From NCBI GenBank assembly GCA_018829465.1, contig JAHJTN010000047.1, positions 1 through 40,890 of the forward strand: a stretch of DNA of 40,890 bases. Direction: 5' to 3'. The notes beneath the pieces were generated by a model. The model worked only from the letters and a program-made list of their open reading frames with translations, had not been told where the DNA came from and searched no databases. Below are positions 1-7,553 of the stretch, piece by piece (within the stretch, counting starts at the first letter, position 1; each line of letters begins with the position of its first letter). This DNA is from Bacteroidota bacterium (lineage in GTDB: Bacteria; Bacteroidota; Bacteroidia; Flavobacteriales; Flavobacteriaceae). The translations under genes were made by a program, and so were the position numbers.

Positions 1-141
1 CCAAATCCACTATTGATACGGTGAATCCAGCTCCAGCATTGTCATCAATTACTGCGCCGGTTGTAGCATTACGGAACCTGACCTGACATCCAACCTCGAA
101 TTGCCGGGCATCCAGAACACCGCCCGCGCTTTTGACAACAA
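1..141. repeat. 141-bp terminal direct repeat (circular contig closure)
   Basis: Bases 1-141 are identical to bases 40750-40890. The repeat lies inside one continuous reading frame (major tail protein), with no break when the ends are joined. An overlap of exactly 141 bases is what a de Bruijn assembler run at k=141 leaves on a circular contig. I read it as an assembly overlap on a circular or circularly permuted genome of 40,749 bp, not as a biological terminal repeat. Confidence 0.95.
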
Positions 142-715
142 TCGCTGTTGCGCCAATAGGATATGCGGTGGCATGGAAAGCGTAGGCATAGCCGGCCATG
201 ACTTGCTTACAGAACGTACCGCTGACTTGAACTTGGCCGATAGAATCTTCAGCATTGCCAGCCTTGACCGGGAAAACCAGTTTGTCAACAATACACCCGG
301 AATTGAAAGTTACCATGTGGCCGAAACGGTGGGTAAAGGACAGGCCCATCACATCGTCATTGATGCCGCCGAGATTGTAAGTGACACTGGTCGAACCAAC
401 GACTGCAGCCGCCTTACCAAACCCGGCTGCTATGATCTTGCTGCCCTTAGGGACTGTGCCCAGTGCCCCAGATGGTTTGAAAAACATAGTGAACGAAAAC
501 TGCCCTGGCTCAAAACCCAGGGAAAGCTTCGCCAGTTCCGATATTGTCAGCTTCTTCTGAGGATCGGGCAGGAATGTTTTGGGCTGGGTAAACACCGCCT
601 CAGTTATCAGCGGCACGACATCGGCCGCGACCGGGTATTCAAGCACACCTAAATTAGCTTCTGCTGTTACAAACAATACCTCATCTTTTGCCGTGGAAAC
701 TGTATCGATACTCAT
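1..715 (-). CDS. Major tail (tail tube) protein, N-terminal part; continues across the contig join
   Basis: This is the first part of a 410-residue protein that continues at the right end of the window (40232-40890) once the circle is closed; the frame is unbroken over the join. The start is ATG at 715, preceded by GGAGG with 8-nt spacing, and opens MSIDTVSTAKDEV. The middle carries Gly/Val-rich beta-strand segments and the end reaches NELSLTMI. Its place, after head-completion and tail-terminator candidates and before a tail assembly chaperone with a frameshift and a tape measure, is the standard position of the tail tube subunit in siphoviruses. The function call rests mainly on that order and on length; the family itself was not recognised with certainty. 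Confidence 0.8.
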   Translation of the reverse strand, partial: MSIDTVSTAKDEVLFVTAEANLGVLEYPVAADVVPLITEAVFTQPKTFLPDPQKKLTISELAKLSLGFEPGQFSFTMFFKPSGALGTVPKGSKIIAAGFGKAAAVVGSTSVTYNLGGINDDVMGLSFTHRFGHMVTFNSGCIVDKLVFPVKAGNAEDSIGQVQVSGTFCKQVMAGYAYAFHATAYPIGATAIVVKSAGGVLDARQFEVGCQVRFRNATTGAVIDDNAGAGFTVSIVDL

Positions 716-718
716 GGT

Positions 719-928
719 TTAATCCTCCAACGTTGATTTTTCGTACTTTGATTTTTTGTCAGGGACTGCTTCCCATTCATCCGTCCTCAGTAAATGGCTG
801 ACAACAACCTTGTTATTATCATTTACTTCGATGGTATCCCCGGCAACCCAGCCGCCACTCGGCCTATTCGGATTCGCAAACCCGAAAACAGTAGCTTCCG
901 GGAATGGAGTTTTGCAAATAACTTTCAT
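719..928 (-). CDS. Small hypothetical protein between tail terminator and tail tube genes
   Basis: This 69-residue protein begins MKVICKTPFPEATVFGF and ends in a charged, Lys/Glu-rich tail. The start at 928 is chosen because GAAGGAG lies 6 nt upstream and the stop of the preceding gene is 1 nt away; longer in-frame starts would run deep into that gene. It sits 3 nt before the tail tube gene, so it is co-expressed with structural genes. Small proteins at this position occur in Mu-like phages, but I see no recognisable domain. A minor head-tail joining role is only a guess from position. Confidence 0.7.
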   Translation of the reverse strand: MKVICKTPFPEATVFGFANPNRPSGGWVAGDTIEVNDNNKVVVSHLLRTDEWEAVPDKKSKYEKSTLED

Positions 929-929
929 G

Positions 930-1379
930 TTACGCTCCTTCATAGTATTCGATTTGAAAACCAATGGACGCCCCTTCCACACCTAATTGCAAATAATCCT
1001 CTGTCCCGTATATGGCCGTTATGGTAGCATCCGAGATATGTCCGGTCAATCCGGCAATCAGTAAGAACCGTTCATTTTTCAATTCGTCCATGGCTTTTTT
1101 AAGTAAAGCCAGAGTACCAATTTGTCCGCCAGTAATTCCAATAACGGACGCTTGCTCCCTCCAGATTTTGTCATCAATGTAAACCGGAAAACGATGACGA
1201 TAATGTTCTGACCCGGATTTCTGATAGATAATATCCGCCCCGCCGTAAATGACCTTGGCATAAGGCTTTTCACCTTGAAATGTAATGTTCCTTGATTGAG
1301 CGGCATAGACCCTGACCCCAAGTTCGGTGATTTTTTTCAGCTCGGCAATCATTGCATTCATCAATTCCAGTGCTAACAT
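930..1379 (-). CDS. Putative tail terminator / tail completion protein
   Basis: This 149-residue protein opens with an amphipathic helix (about residues 1-22), followed by beta-rich segments (VRVYAAQSRNITF, RHRFPVYIDDKIW) and a C-terminal strand. That helix-then-sheet layout and the size match tail terminator or completion proteins (lambda gpU, Mu gp37 type). It lies directly after a gpG-like virion morphogenesis gene, with 1 nt between them, and before the tail tube gene, which is where terminators are encoded. The role is inferred from position and fold-like pattern, not from a recognised motif. Confidence 0.6.
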   Translation of the reverse strand: MLALELMNAMIAELKKITELGVRVYAAQSRNITFQGEKPYAKVIYGGADIIYQKSGSEHYRHRFPVYIDDKIWREQASVIGITGGQIGTLALLKKAMDELKNERFLLIAGLTGHISDATITAIYGTEDYLQLGVEGASIGFQIEYYEGA

Positions 1380-1380
1380 T

Positions 1381-1830
1381 TCACACCTTAAACTTTTTAT
1401 AAATGCCGTTCATTTCGCGGACATCGGAGTCAGTGATCATCATGTAGGGCCGGGCTGGGATTTTTAGACCCCTTATCGCCCATGCGGGCTTTGAGCCGTA
1501 GTGCTGGTGCGCGGCATACTTTGACGCCTGATCCGCCGTGCTGATTTCCACTCTGTTCCCAGGGAATTCCGGGTGGATGCCGTTCATCAATATTCCGGTA
1601 TCCCGCAAAGGTGTAGAAGAGCCGCCGCGCCTCCGCTTGATAGTAGAAGCAGCCAGCGGCTTCCAAGTGCCCTTGCCGCCCGATTGGCTGCGGCCTCCTG
1701 ACTTGAAATTGCGCAATACCCCGGCCAGGGCAATCACGCCTATTTGTTTTTGGACCTGGGGAACTCCAATGAATTCCCCAAGCCGCTTGATCGTTTTTGA
1801 AATGGTGTTTTCCTGTACGACTATTCTCAT
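1381..1830 (-). CDS. Phage virion morphogenesis protein (Mu gpG-like)
   Basis: This 149-residue protein shows the pattern of the phage virion morphogenesis family (Mu gpG, PF05069). It has GKGTWKPLAASTIKRRR near residue 55, then LRDTGILMNGI, then an alternation ending in YAAHQHYG and IPARPYMM near the C terminus. These proteins act in head completion and head-tail joining. The ATG overlaps the TAA of the upstream gp36-like gene by one base (TAATG), so translation is probably coupled. The length is typical for the family. Confidence 0.88.
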   Translation of the reverse strand: MRIVVQENTISKTIKRLGEFIGVPQVQKQIGVIALAGVLRNFKSGGRSQSGGKGTWKPLAASTIKRRRGGSSTPLRDTGILMNGIHPEFPGNRVEISTADQASKYAAHQHYGSKPAWAIRGLKIPARPYMMITDSDVREMNGIYKKFKV

Positions 1831-2267
1831 TAGTCGCTATCTCCAAACGCATTCTTGGTAAACTTGTTGTCATCATACAGGTCAACTTGGCCAAAATGGG
1901 AAGGTGTGTCAGGCTCTGCGTCCAATGTAGCTTCGCCCAGTCCCACCTTCCCGCTGGCCATTTTATCGAGCAGTTTCACTGCATCGTTGTACTTGTTCTC
2001 TACGGCCTCCGGTGCGCCATCCCCCCGCATGTACAGGAAGTAAATGGCGATGTCCATCGAAAGCCGGTTAATCACTTTTGGCACCGTCGTCAACGGCACT
2101 GTATACCGCAAACAAAGGTATGAATCTATAACCGCATCGGCATCGACAATAGCAGCAGTCACCACAGTTTCATCAACTACTGTGGGCGCTGCCGTGGAAG
2201 CGGTGAGCTGAATCAATATTTGCTCCCACTTGGCAAGCTTCAGTTCTGCCAATGTCGAATAGGCCAT
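1830..2267 (-). CDS. Mu gp36-like head-tail connector protein (DUF1320)
   Basis: This 145-residue protein is mostly helical. It begins with YSTLAELKLA and has VDADAVIDSYLCLRYTVPL at about residues 42-60, then PKVINRLSMDIAIYFLYMRG. This is the signature of the DUF1320/Mu gp36 family (PF07030), an adaptor-like protein encoded after the capsid gene in Mu-type head modules. The neighbours on both sides belong to the same module and overlap it by one base each. Family membership is firm; the exact position in the connector is inferred. Confidence 0.88.
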   Translation of the reverse strand: MAYSTLAELKLAKWEQILIQLTASTAAPTVVDETVVTAAIVDADAVIDSYLCLRYTVPLTTVPKVINRLSMDIAIYFLYMRGDGAPEAVENKYNDAVKLLDKMASGKVGLGEATLDAEPDTPSHFGQVDLYDDNKFTKNAFGDSD

Positions 2268-2599
2268 TATTTACCCTTGCGTTTGCGGACAGGTTTGGCA
2301 GGCGGTGCTTTGACAGCAGGCTTTTCAGGTATGACTGGTTCAGGTTCAACTTGCTCTACTTCGGGCTCAATAACTTCCGGGACAGTTTCCGGTATTTCAA
2401 CTGGGATAACGATTTCAACCGGTTCAACAATTTTTCCGATTTCCCGAACGTTGTAAACTGTCTCCCTGGGGTCAAATGCCCCGGCTATTTTCGCCTGCTC
2501 TTCACCACACTCTTGCCAATTTCGAGTAACTATGAAACCGCCAATACATTTTGTATTGGCAGCCCTATAATTATCACTTAACTTAATTTCAAAACCCAT
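2267..2599 (-). CDS. Hypothetical head protein with Pro/Glu/Val-rich tail (gp35-like position)
   Basis: This 110-residue protein has a short globular start (residues 1-55) followed by a low-complexity stretch rich in Pro, Glu and Val (PVEIPETVPEVIEPEVEQ) and a basic end (KPVRKRKGK). The ribosome binding site GGGAGG lies 8 nt before the ATG. It occupies the slot of Mu gp35 between the gpT capsid and gp36-like genes, and proteins with acidic/proline tails are common there. An acidic proline-rich arm with a basic tip could bind capsid or DNA, but that is speculation. Confidence 0.75.
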   Translation of the reverse strand: MGFEIKLSDNYRAANTKCIGGFIVTRNWQECGEEQAKIAGAFDPRETVYNVREIGKIVEPVEIVIPVEIPETVPEVIEPEVEQVEPEPVIPEKPAVKAPPAKPVRKRKGK

Positions 2600-2611
2600 A
2601 AAACACCTCCC

Positions 2612-3613
2612 TTAGGCGTTGTACACCTTCATCATGGTCTGCCAGTAAGCATAACCAAAATTATACATTCCCTTACCACCATAAAAGAGAGTATCCTTCA
2701 TAAATTTAAAGGATTCATCCCAAGAGGTCTCAAGGGGTGAACTCTCATACAGAATAAACGGCTTTTCGGGAACAGGTAATTGCACAAACCAGTCGGAAGT
2801 TGAATAGGTAGTCACCCCATGATCATTGACATCATAGGTAGTAGAGGTATTCAAATGCGGCGACGCGACCACATTCGCCCGGCCATTATAAAAGTTAGGA
2901 GCGGAACCAGCGGCAATGTCAGTTGGAGATTTAAAAACCTGGTTGAATAAGGCGATATCTTCGGATGCACAATAAATAGTCAAGGGCTCCGGGACACTGT
3001 CATACATGGGGCTGCCGTCGCGCCGAATTAGATTGTAGAACTGTTGAACTGCCGAATCAAAGTCAGCCTTGATATGAGCCACGGTGTCCACGCCAGTACC
3101 AGTGACAATGTTATCATTGGTAGTGCCGACGCCAGGATCGGGGTTGTAAATGGGGTGCGAATTGCTGAAAAAAGTCTGAGTATCAAAACACCCGGCCCAA
3201 GGATAAGTAGCTTTCGCGCCACCTGTAGCCTGCGCACCATCGCCAGCTTTTAGAAAATCAAAAAACAGTTTGTTGTAATGCTGCACAAATTTCGCAGCTA
3301 ATTCGTTAACTTTTTGTTGAATCAGCGGGCCATCTTCGTTCATCGCATTGACCTCAATGCCGATAGTGTCTTCCCATTTCAGGGAAGTTACCGAATGGGA
3401 ATGGGTTCCGACAGCCTGAATGCTTCGCTCGTCTCTCCACCGTTTTACTCCGGATACATCACCAAGCCAATTGAAAAACTTGGTTATTTCTCCCTTGCCA
3501 GGATAGTACAGAGCCGCGTTACGCCAAGGTTGACTCACCAACTGAGATCCCAAAGCGTGCATGAAAGCAGTATCAGCCGCTTTCCGAATATTTGCGTTTA
3601 CTATTGTTGCCAT
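2612..3613 (-). CDS. Major capsid protein, Mu gpT family
   Basis: This 333-residue protein matches the Mu-like major head subunit family (gpT, PF10124) in length and in its segments. These include KRWRDERSIQAVG, WEDTIGIEVNAMNEDG, a Tyr-rich segment with HPIYNPDPG, and the C-terminal FYGGKGMYNFGYAYWQ. It forms the icosahedral shell. AAGGAG lies 8 nt upstream of the ATG. The gene follows the protease/scaffold and decoration genes, as in Mu-type modules. There is no N-terminal prodomain of the HK97 delta type, which fits a separately translated scaffold (4438-4926). Confidence 0.93.
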   Translation of the reverse strand: MATIVNANIRKAADTAFMHALGSQLVSQPWRNAALYYPGKGEITKFFNWLGDVSGVKRWRDERSIQAVGTHSHSVTSLKWEDTIGIEVNAMNEDGPLIQQKVNELAAKFVQHYNKLFFDFLKAGDGAQATGGAKATYPWAGCFDTQTFFSNSHPIYNPDPGVGTTNDNIVTGTGVDTVAHIKADFDSAVQQFYNLIRRDGSPMYDSVPEPLTIYCASEDIALFNQVFKSPTDIAAGSAPNFYNGRANVVASPHLNTSTTYDVNDHGVTTYSTSDWFVQLPVPEKPFILYESSPLETSWDESFKFMKDTLFYGGKGMYNFGYAYWQTMMKVYNA

Positions 3614-3625
3614 TGTTGTTTCTCC

Positions 3626-4441
3626 TTAAGAAGTCGCCGAGACTAAGGCGTTTTCAAGCTGCGTAATAATCGCAATCTGTTTCGTCCTGATTACACCAAG
3701 GTCAACCAATGCAGCATTCAAATCGACAGCCAACTTTGCGACGTTGTTATTCATGATTGTGTTCAATGCTTTCTGTGCTACGATTTGATCAAAAGCTTCT
3801 TTGAAATTTTTGTCAACCGTATCGGCTTGCCCTTGCGACCAGGTCGCATTAAATGTAATTTCAACTGGGGTATCGTCCGCTGTCTGGGTCAATCCGCTTA
3901 TGTTCAATGTGTCCAGATTGGTTATCGCCGCTAACGTTGCTGGGGTTGTGGTATCCCCACCGGTAGAATCAGTCAAGGTATAGCCAGTCAAAGCCGCAGG
4001 ATCGGCAACATGTGCTTGCTTACTAACTCCCACTAAGCCAGGGAAAATGTCAATCCATGCCGTGTTGGTAGCAGCGATTCCACCGATGCTTCCCACTACT
4101 ACCAGATTGGTAGAGGTCAGGGCAACAGTGTTGTCATCGGTAGCATAGACAGCTTTTCCCTTATCGGTAATCGCTACTGAAGCCAGAGTGATAGGGAAAC
4201 GGCCGGAGCGATAAACACGAACCGATATAGCACCAGCAGCCCCCAGAGTATTGTCAGCCTCTTCGATTGCGATTCCAACAAAACGTCCACCGGCGGTATC
4301 ACCCGCCCGCACTGCATAACCAGTGCCGACAACTACCATAACTTGGGCCCCCTGGTAAATACGAGAACCGGCCGCCACCTCATAGGCTTCGATTTCAGGT
4401 AATTTCTGTGTTCGTAAAAAATTTGCGCTTAAATTACTCAT
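3626..4441 (-). CDS. Capsid decoration/cement-like protein (DUF2190-like) with C-terminal extension
   Basis: Residues 1-130 resemble small capsid cement proteins of the DUF2190 type: a hydrophobic beta-rich domain with YQGAQVMVVVGTGYAV, then RAGDTAGGRFVGIAIEEADN and VRVYRSG. A Thr/Ala-rich linker follows (about 150-185), and a helical C-terminal part (about 200-271) rich in Asn, Ala and Ile. The total of 271 residues is roughly twice the usual size of the family, so this is an extended or fused form. The ATG overlaps the protease stop by 4 nt, and the capsid gene follows 13 nt later. The role in shell stabilisation is inferred from similarity and position. Confidence 0.7.
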   Translation of the reverse strand: MSNLSANFLRTQKLPEIEAYEVAAGSRIYQGAQVMVVVGTGYAVRAGDTAGGRFVGIAIEEADNTLGAAGAISVRVYRSGRFPITLASVAITDKGKAVYATDDNTVALTSTNLVVVGSIGGIAATNTAWIDIFPGLVGVSKQAHVADPAALTGYTLTDSTGGDTTTPATLAAITNLDTLNISGLTQTADDTPVEITFNATWSQGQADTVDKNFKEAFDQIVAQKALNTIMNNNVAKLAVDLNAALVDLGVIRTKQIAIITQLENALVSATS

Positions 4442-4926
4442 GCTTGTTTACCTCTATTTTTCTCGGCCCAGGCCATAGCATCACCGATGCTGATTTTGCC
4501 GTCCTTCACTTCGCCCCCGCTTCCGCCATCCGATCCGCCCGCGCCAGGCACTTCCCCAAACTCAATCACCGGAAGGGCCGCTTCCATGTTTGCTTTCATC
4601 TCTGAAAACAGAACCATGTCCAGCTTGGCCGCCTTTTTCAGTTGCCCGACCAGGGCATCCTTCAATGCCGGTGTGGTTTTCTTGGCCATGATTAGGCCGT
4701 CAATGAACTTCTCGACATCAGCGGCGGTTGCCTTCTCAGCGAATTCAGTGACCTTGGCTTTCTCAGCCACGATTTCTGCTTCCAGGGCCGTGACTTTGGA
4801 ATCGCTGGCCTTCTGAATCTCCGCGAACTTCAAGGTCAGTTCGTTTTCCTTTTTCAGCAGGGCAGCCTCAAGTAATGACTTGTGCTGATCCTCGCTGAAT
4901 ACAACAATTTGATCTTTTTCAGGCAT
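4438..4926 (-). CDS. Nested in-frame scaffold protein (Mu gpZ analogue)
   Basis: Inside the protease gene, the codon for Met152 (ATG at 4926) is preceded by CAGGAGGC with about 6 nt spacing, a stronger ribosome site than that of the full-length product. Initiation there would give a 162-residue protein opening MPEKDQIVVFSEDQHKS and made almost entirely of the helical scaffold region. Phage Mu makes its scaffold Z in the same way, from a start inside I. Separate translation yields an excess of scaffold over protease. The ribosome site is seen directly; use of this start is inferred. Confidence 0.75.
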   Translation of the reverse strand: MPEKDQIVVFSEDQHKSLLEAALLKKENELTLKFAEIQKASDSKVTALEAEIVAEKAKVTEFAEKATAADVEKFIDGLIMAKKTTPALKDALVGQLKKAAKLDMVLFSEMKANMEAALPVIEFGEVPGAGGSDGGSGGEVKDGKISIGDAMAWAEKNRGKQA

Positions 4927-5379
4927 TTTAGCCTCCTGTTTGATTTTTTTGACTTCAACAATTCCATAGTCTCCGTTCTCTGAATCAGAGAACATAGCAG
5001 CTTTCAGGCCGCCCATTCCCTTCACAACCGGGGGGACCGCTCCAAGCACAGCCAAGTGGCGGAGATACTTTTTACCGCTCCCGGCAAAGTTCTTGTAAAT
5101 GGCGGCGCTGACATTCTCGTAGAGGCCTTGCGATATCCAGTCTTTCAGTTCAGCTACAATTTCGCCGTCAGCAAATAAGCTCATGCCTTTGCGATAAATT
5201 TTATTGATCCAACCGAGCGCGGGCTTGGAATCGTCTTCGACATGACCAAGAGTGATAGGCGCCTTGTGCTTGTCAGCAGAGTATTCGGCGGCTATTTCAT
5301 CAAGGTCAGTTTCAGAAAATTCACCCAGTTCCCCGTAGTTCCCAGTGCGGAAAATTTCGAGTGATTTTATTTCTACCAT
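4438..5379 (-). CDS. Mu gpI-like prohead protease fused to scaffold domain
   Basis: This 313-residue protein has the layout of the Mu I protein (PF10123). Residues 1-150 form the serine protease region, with candidate active-site residues in ITLGHVEDD (His46), LYENVSAAIYK (Ser91) and YLRHLAVLGAVPP (His108). From residue 152 a long helical, Ala/Glu/Lys-rich scaffold region follows, ending in a Gly/Ser-rich segment and a basic tail. It matures the capsid and guides its assembly. The start ATG lies 1 nt after a GGAGGC that sits inside a perfect hairpin. An in-frame internal start with its own ribosome site begins the scaffold (separate entry). Confidence 0.88.
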   Translation of the reverse strand: MVEIKSLEIFRTGNYGELGEFSETDLDEIAAEYSADKHKAPITLGHVEDDSKPALGWINKIYRKGMSLFADGEIVAELKDWISQGLYENVSAAIYKNFAGSGKKYLRHLAVLGAVPPVVKGMGGLKAAMFSDSENGDYGIVEVKKIKQEAKMPEKDQIVVFSEDQHKSLLEAALLKKENELTLKFAEIQKASDSKVTALEAEIVAEKAKVTEFAEKATAADVEKFIDGLIMAKKTTPALKDALVGQLKKAAKLDMVLFSEMKANMEAALPVIEFGEVPGAGGSDGGSGGEVKDGKISIGDAMAWAEKNRGKQA

Positions 5380-5396
5380 GCCTCCATTATGGAGGC
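5380..5396 (-). promoter_or_regulatory. RNA hairpin sequestering the ribosome binding site of the prohead protease
   Basis: The 17-base element is a perfect inverted repeat (GCCTCC, AT-rich loop, GGAGGC) placed directly against the protease start codon. Its 3' arm contains the only Shine-Dalgarno sequence (GGAGG) for that gene. Folded, the hairpin would hide the ribosome site, so the protease may be translated poorly or only under special conditions while the internal scaffold start stays open. There is no following T-run on the coding strand, so it does not look like a terminator. Confidence 0.6.
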
Positions 5397-5409
5397 GCTT
5401 TTCAATCTG

Positions 5410-5637
5410 TCAATAATTTTGTTTAATATAACTAAAATATTTTTGACAGTCGTTTCCTGGCAAAGTCAACAACCGGATCGCATCGTCCCGTAAAATAAAG
5501 CGTGAAGTGTTTTTTTTAAAGGTCGGGATTTCATATCTATTGACCAAGCGCATGACCGTTGGCGCACCGCAGCCCATGATATCGGCAAGCAGATATATCG
5601 GGTATTCCTGCATCGGGAAAACTTTGTTGAGGTTCAT
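5410..5637 (-). CDS. Small helix-turn-helix protein
   Basis: This 75-residue protein contains a MerR/excisionase-like helix-turn-helix: IYLLADIMGCGAPTVMRLVNRYEIPTF at about residues 14-41, with a wing-like stretch KKNTSRFILRDDAIRLL. The ATG directly abuts the stop of the upstream gene. A DNA-binding protein in the middle of a head operon, just before the protease hairpin, is unusual. It could be a late regulator, or the fold may serve as a packaging or connector component. The HTH assignment is fair; the role is unknown. Confidence 0.65.
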   Translation of the reverse strand: MNLNKVFPMQEYPIYLLADIMGCGAPTVMRLVNRYEIPTFKKNTSRFILRDDAIRLLTLPGNDCQKYFSYIKQNY

Positions 5638-5829
5638 TTATAACTCTTTCAACCAAGGCTGCTTTTCAAGGTTTGCCTTATAACGCATTGACCCTTTGAA
5701 TTCAGTTACAGTCGTTCCTATTTCGTCCAATATTTTGCGCATCTCTTCGATATTCTTGGCCTCATATATCCACGCCGTTTTCAGCCAGTCGGCGTTTGTT
5801 TGATCTTGGTCTGGACTCCACATTGTCAT
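5638..5829 (-). CDS. Small hypothetical protein after minor head gene
   Basis: This 63-residue protein opens MTMWSPDQDQTNADW and contains a helical, charged middle (EAKNIEEMRKILDEIG) and a short TTVTEFKG strand. Its ATG overlaps the stop of the minor head gene by 4 nt (ATGA), and its stop abuts the next start, so it is part of the head transcript. A second in-frame ATG lies two codons on. It could conceivably be an immunity or accessory partner of the upstream ADP-ribosyltransferase-like domain, but nothing in the sequence proves that. Confidence 0.65.
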   Translation of the reverse strand: MTMWSPDQDQTNADWLKTAWIYEAKNIEEMRKILDEIGTTVTEFKGSMRYKANLEKQPWLKEL

Positions 5830-7553
5830 TCCCAGCTCCCAGTTATTTCTTCAGCTAAAGTAAATTTGCCTGATAATTTATTTGTGCAAATTACAATTTC
5901 TCGCTCATCGATTGTCCCTAGACCATTCCCGCCGTATGAGAAAATATCTTTTACTGGCACATTCACCTCCATTACAACTCCTACTATTCTTCGCTTTCTG
6001 CTACTATTCCCCGCGAAACGTTCCGCTGTAACCATCTCCGTTGTAAACGATGATAATGGTTGCATTGGCATCTCGGCTTTAAATGTATATTTTGCTGATA
6101 GGCTCGATCCCGTTTGAGCAGAAGCCATAAACTCTTTTTTCAATCCCGATTCCCACACCCTTTTAAAATCACTATGCTTTAAAGCTTCATCGAGAGGGAT
6201 CTCCATTCCGCGGACTACCTTGACATATTCAATCCCCATGCTTTTTAGCTTTGCCTGGGTGTTGGTATAGATAGCATCCGCAATCAGTTTATCTGCGGCC
6301 TGCATATTTATTTTAGCAAACCCGCCTTTCATTGCCGGATTATATCCACCTGTCAAACCAAACTTTTCGGCGACATATTGCTGCAATCCAATCATGGTTA
6401 TATTTTCATCGGCACTCGTCAATCCCCATTGGCTCAAAATTTGTTTAGCGGATTGTTCGTTTATGCCGTATTTTTCTTTAAGATATTTCGCCTGAGCAGC
6501 ATAATCGGGACTGCCAGGCTTTCCAATCTTACCCTTGGCTATTTCTTTGTCCATCATTTCATTACCTTTTTTAGCAATCTTATCAATATCAATCGGCTTG
6601 GCTTTCAGCTTAGGTGCTTGAGCTATAGGCTTGCCCTGTAATGACTTGTTGTAATTCGCCAGCGTCGGCAGTCCAGCAAAGTCAGGATCGGCAATAGCAC
6701 CCTTGGGCAGCTTGGTTGAAAACTTTATCCCGTTTGCCTCAGCGTATGCTTTGGTTATAGGAATCACCGTACACCGGCACTGGTAGCCATTCGGCGGCAT
6801 CCAGGTATTCCAGATCGGGTCATCCTTGGCATAGATTTTACCATCCATTGCCGCATGGCTTGACCTGACCCGGTTGTCTCCCACGGTGCTGTATTCATAA
6901 TCAACAACGTTGTCTGCCGTCTGGCAAAACTCGTACTTGCCCGCTGAATAGACCGACATCAGGTTGGTCCTGAATACGTTCTCCAGGTGCCAGGGTGATA
7001 GCGGCGTCCACCCGGCTGTCTCGAATGCTACATTGACACCCTTGCGCCACTCCCGGAACGTTTGCCCATCCTTGAACGAATCATCCAGGCTCTTTTTGAC
7101 CATATCAATGGCCGACTGACCTTCCACACGAGCCAGCGAAAATGCCAGAGCCTTGGCATAACCGGTTATTTTCTTATAGGCTTCATAGTCAATAGCTTTT
7201 TTCATTACAAACGCTTTCTCAGCAGCCGGGAACTTGGACATGATATCGGTGATGATCTTCATGTTATCGGGCTCGGCGAATCTCAATAACTTCGCCTCCC
7301 TAACCTCGCCCTCCTGGAATGCGATCTCCTTCTGGGCCACACCATTACCCACCAAATAGGCCGTGATAATGGACTGGTAGTAAAGAGATTCGAGCTTGGG
7401 GCCGATCCTGGAGAGGTCTTTCAGCTCACTCTCCCGATCCAAGCGCTTCAGCTCCTTAATCCACTTGACAACCTGGAGCCGGTACAGCGGTATGGCGTAG
7501 AGTGCGGCCTTGCGTATGATTTGGTCAATGATATCGTGGCCGCCGGGGATCAT
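5826..7553 (-). CDS. Mu gpF-like minor head protein with C-terminal ADP-ribosyltransferase-like domain
   Basis: Residues 1-300 form a phage minor head domain (Mu gpF/SPP1 gp7 type, PF04233). Signatures are ENVFRTNLMSVYSAGKYE (191-208), a VGDNRVRSSHAAMDGKI segment (224-240) and the closing PPNGYQCRCTVIPI (253-266). This part normally links portal and capsid. A Lys/Pro-rich linker (about 305-350) leads to a second domain (about 380-575) with the pattern of arginine-serine-glutamate ADP-ribosyltransferases: VVRGME (Arg448), LSSFTT followed by AERFAG (Ser501/502) and DEREIVI (Glu550, Glu552). If active, the domain would be carried in the virion and could modify a host protein on infection. The head domain is firm; the transferase call is from motif order. 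Confidence 0.82.
   Translation of the reverse strand: MIPGGHDIIDQIIRKAALYAIPLYRLQVVKWIKELKRLDRESELKDLSRIGPKLESLYYQSIITAYLVGNGVAQKEIAFQEGEVREAKLLRFAEPDNMKIITDIMSKFPAAEKAFVMKKAIDYEAYKKITGYAKALAFSLARVEGQSAIDMVKKSLDDSFKDGQTFREWRKGVNVAFETAGWTPLSPWHLENVFRTNLMSVYSAGKYEFCQTADNVVDYEYSTVGDNRVRSSHAAMDGKIYAKDDPIWNTWMPPNGYQCRCTVIPITKAYAEANGIKFSTKLPKGAIADPDFAGLPTLANYNKSLQGKPIAQAPKLKAKPIDIDKIAKKGNEMMDKEIAKGKIGKPGSPDYAAQAKYLKEKYGINEQSAKQILSQWGLTSADENITMIGLQQYVAEKFGLTGGYNPAMKGGFAKINMQAADKLIADAIYTNTQAKLKSMGIEYVKVVRGMEIPLDEALKHSDFKRVWESGLKKEFMASAQTGSSLSAKYTFKAEMPMQPLSSFTTEMVTAERFAGNSSRKRRIVGVVMEVNVPVKDIFSYGGNGLGTIDEREIVICTNKLSGKFTLAEEITGSWE

Noticed and set aside
1-141. Biological terminal repeat of a phage chromosome
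   Set aside because: Exactly 141 bases, placed inside a coding gene, fits an assembler k-mer overlap far better than a packaging repeat.
101-652. Plus-strand frame of 183 residues
   Set aside because: It lies fully inside the tail tube gene on the other strand, has no ribosome site and a composition of scattered Cys/Arg/His typical of an antisense shadow.
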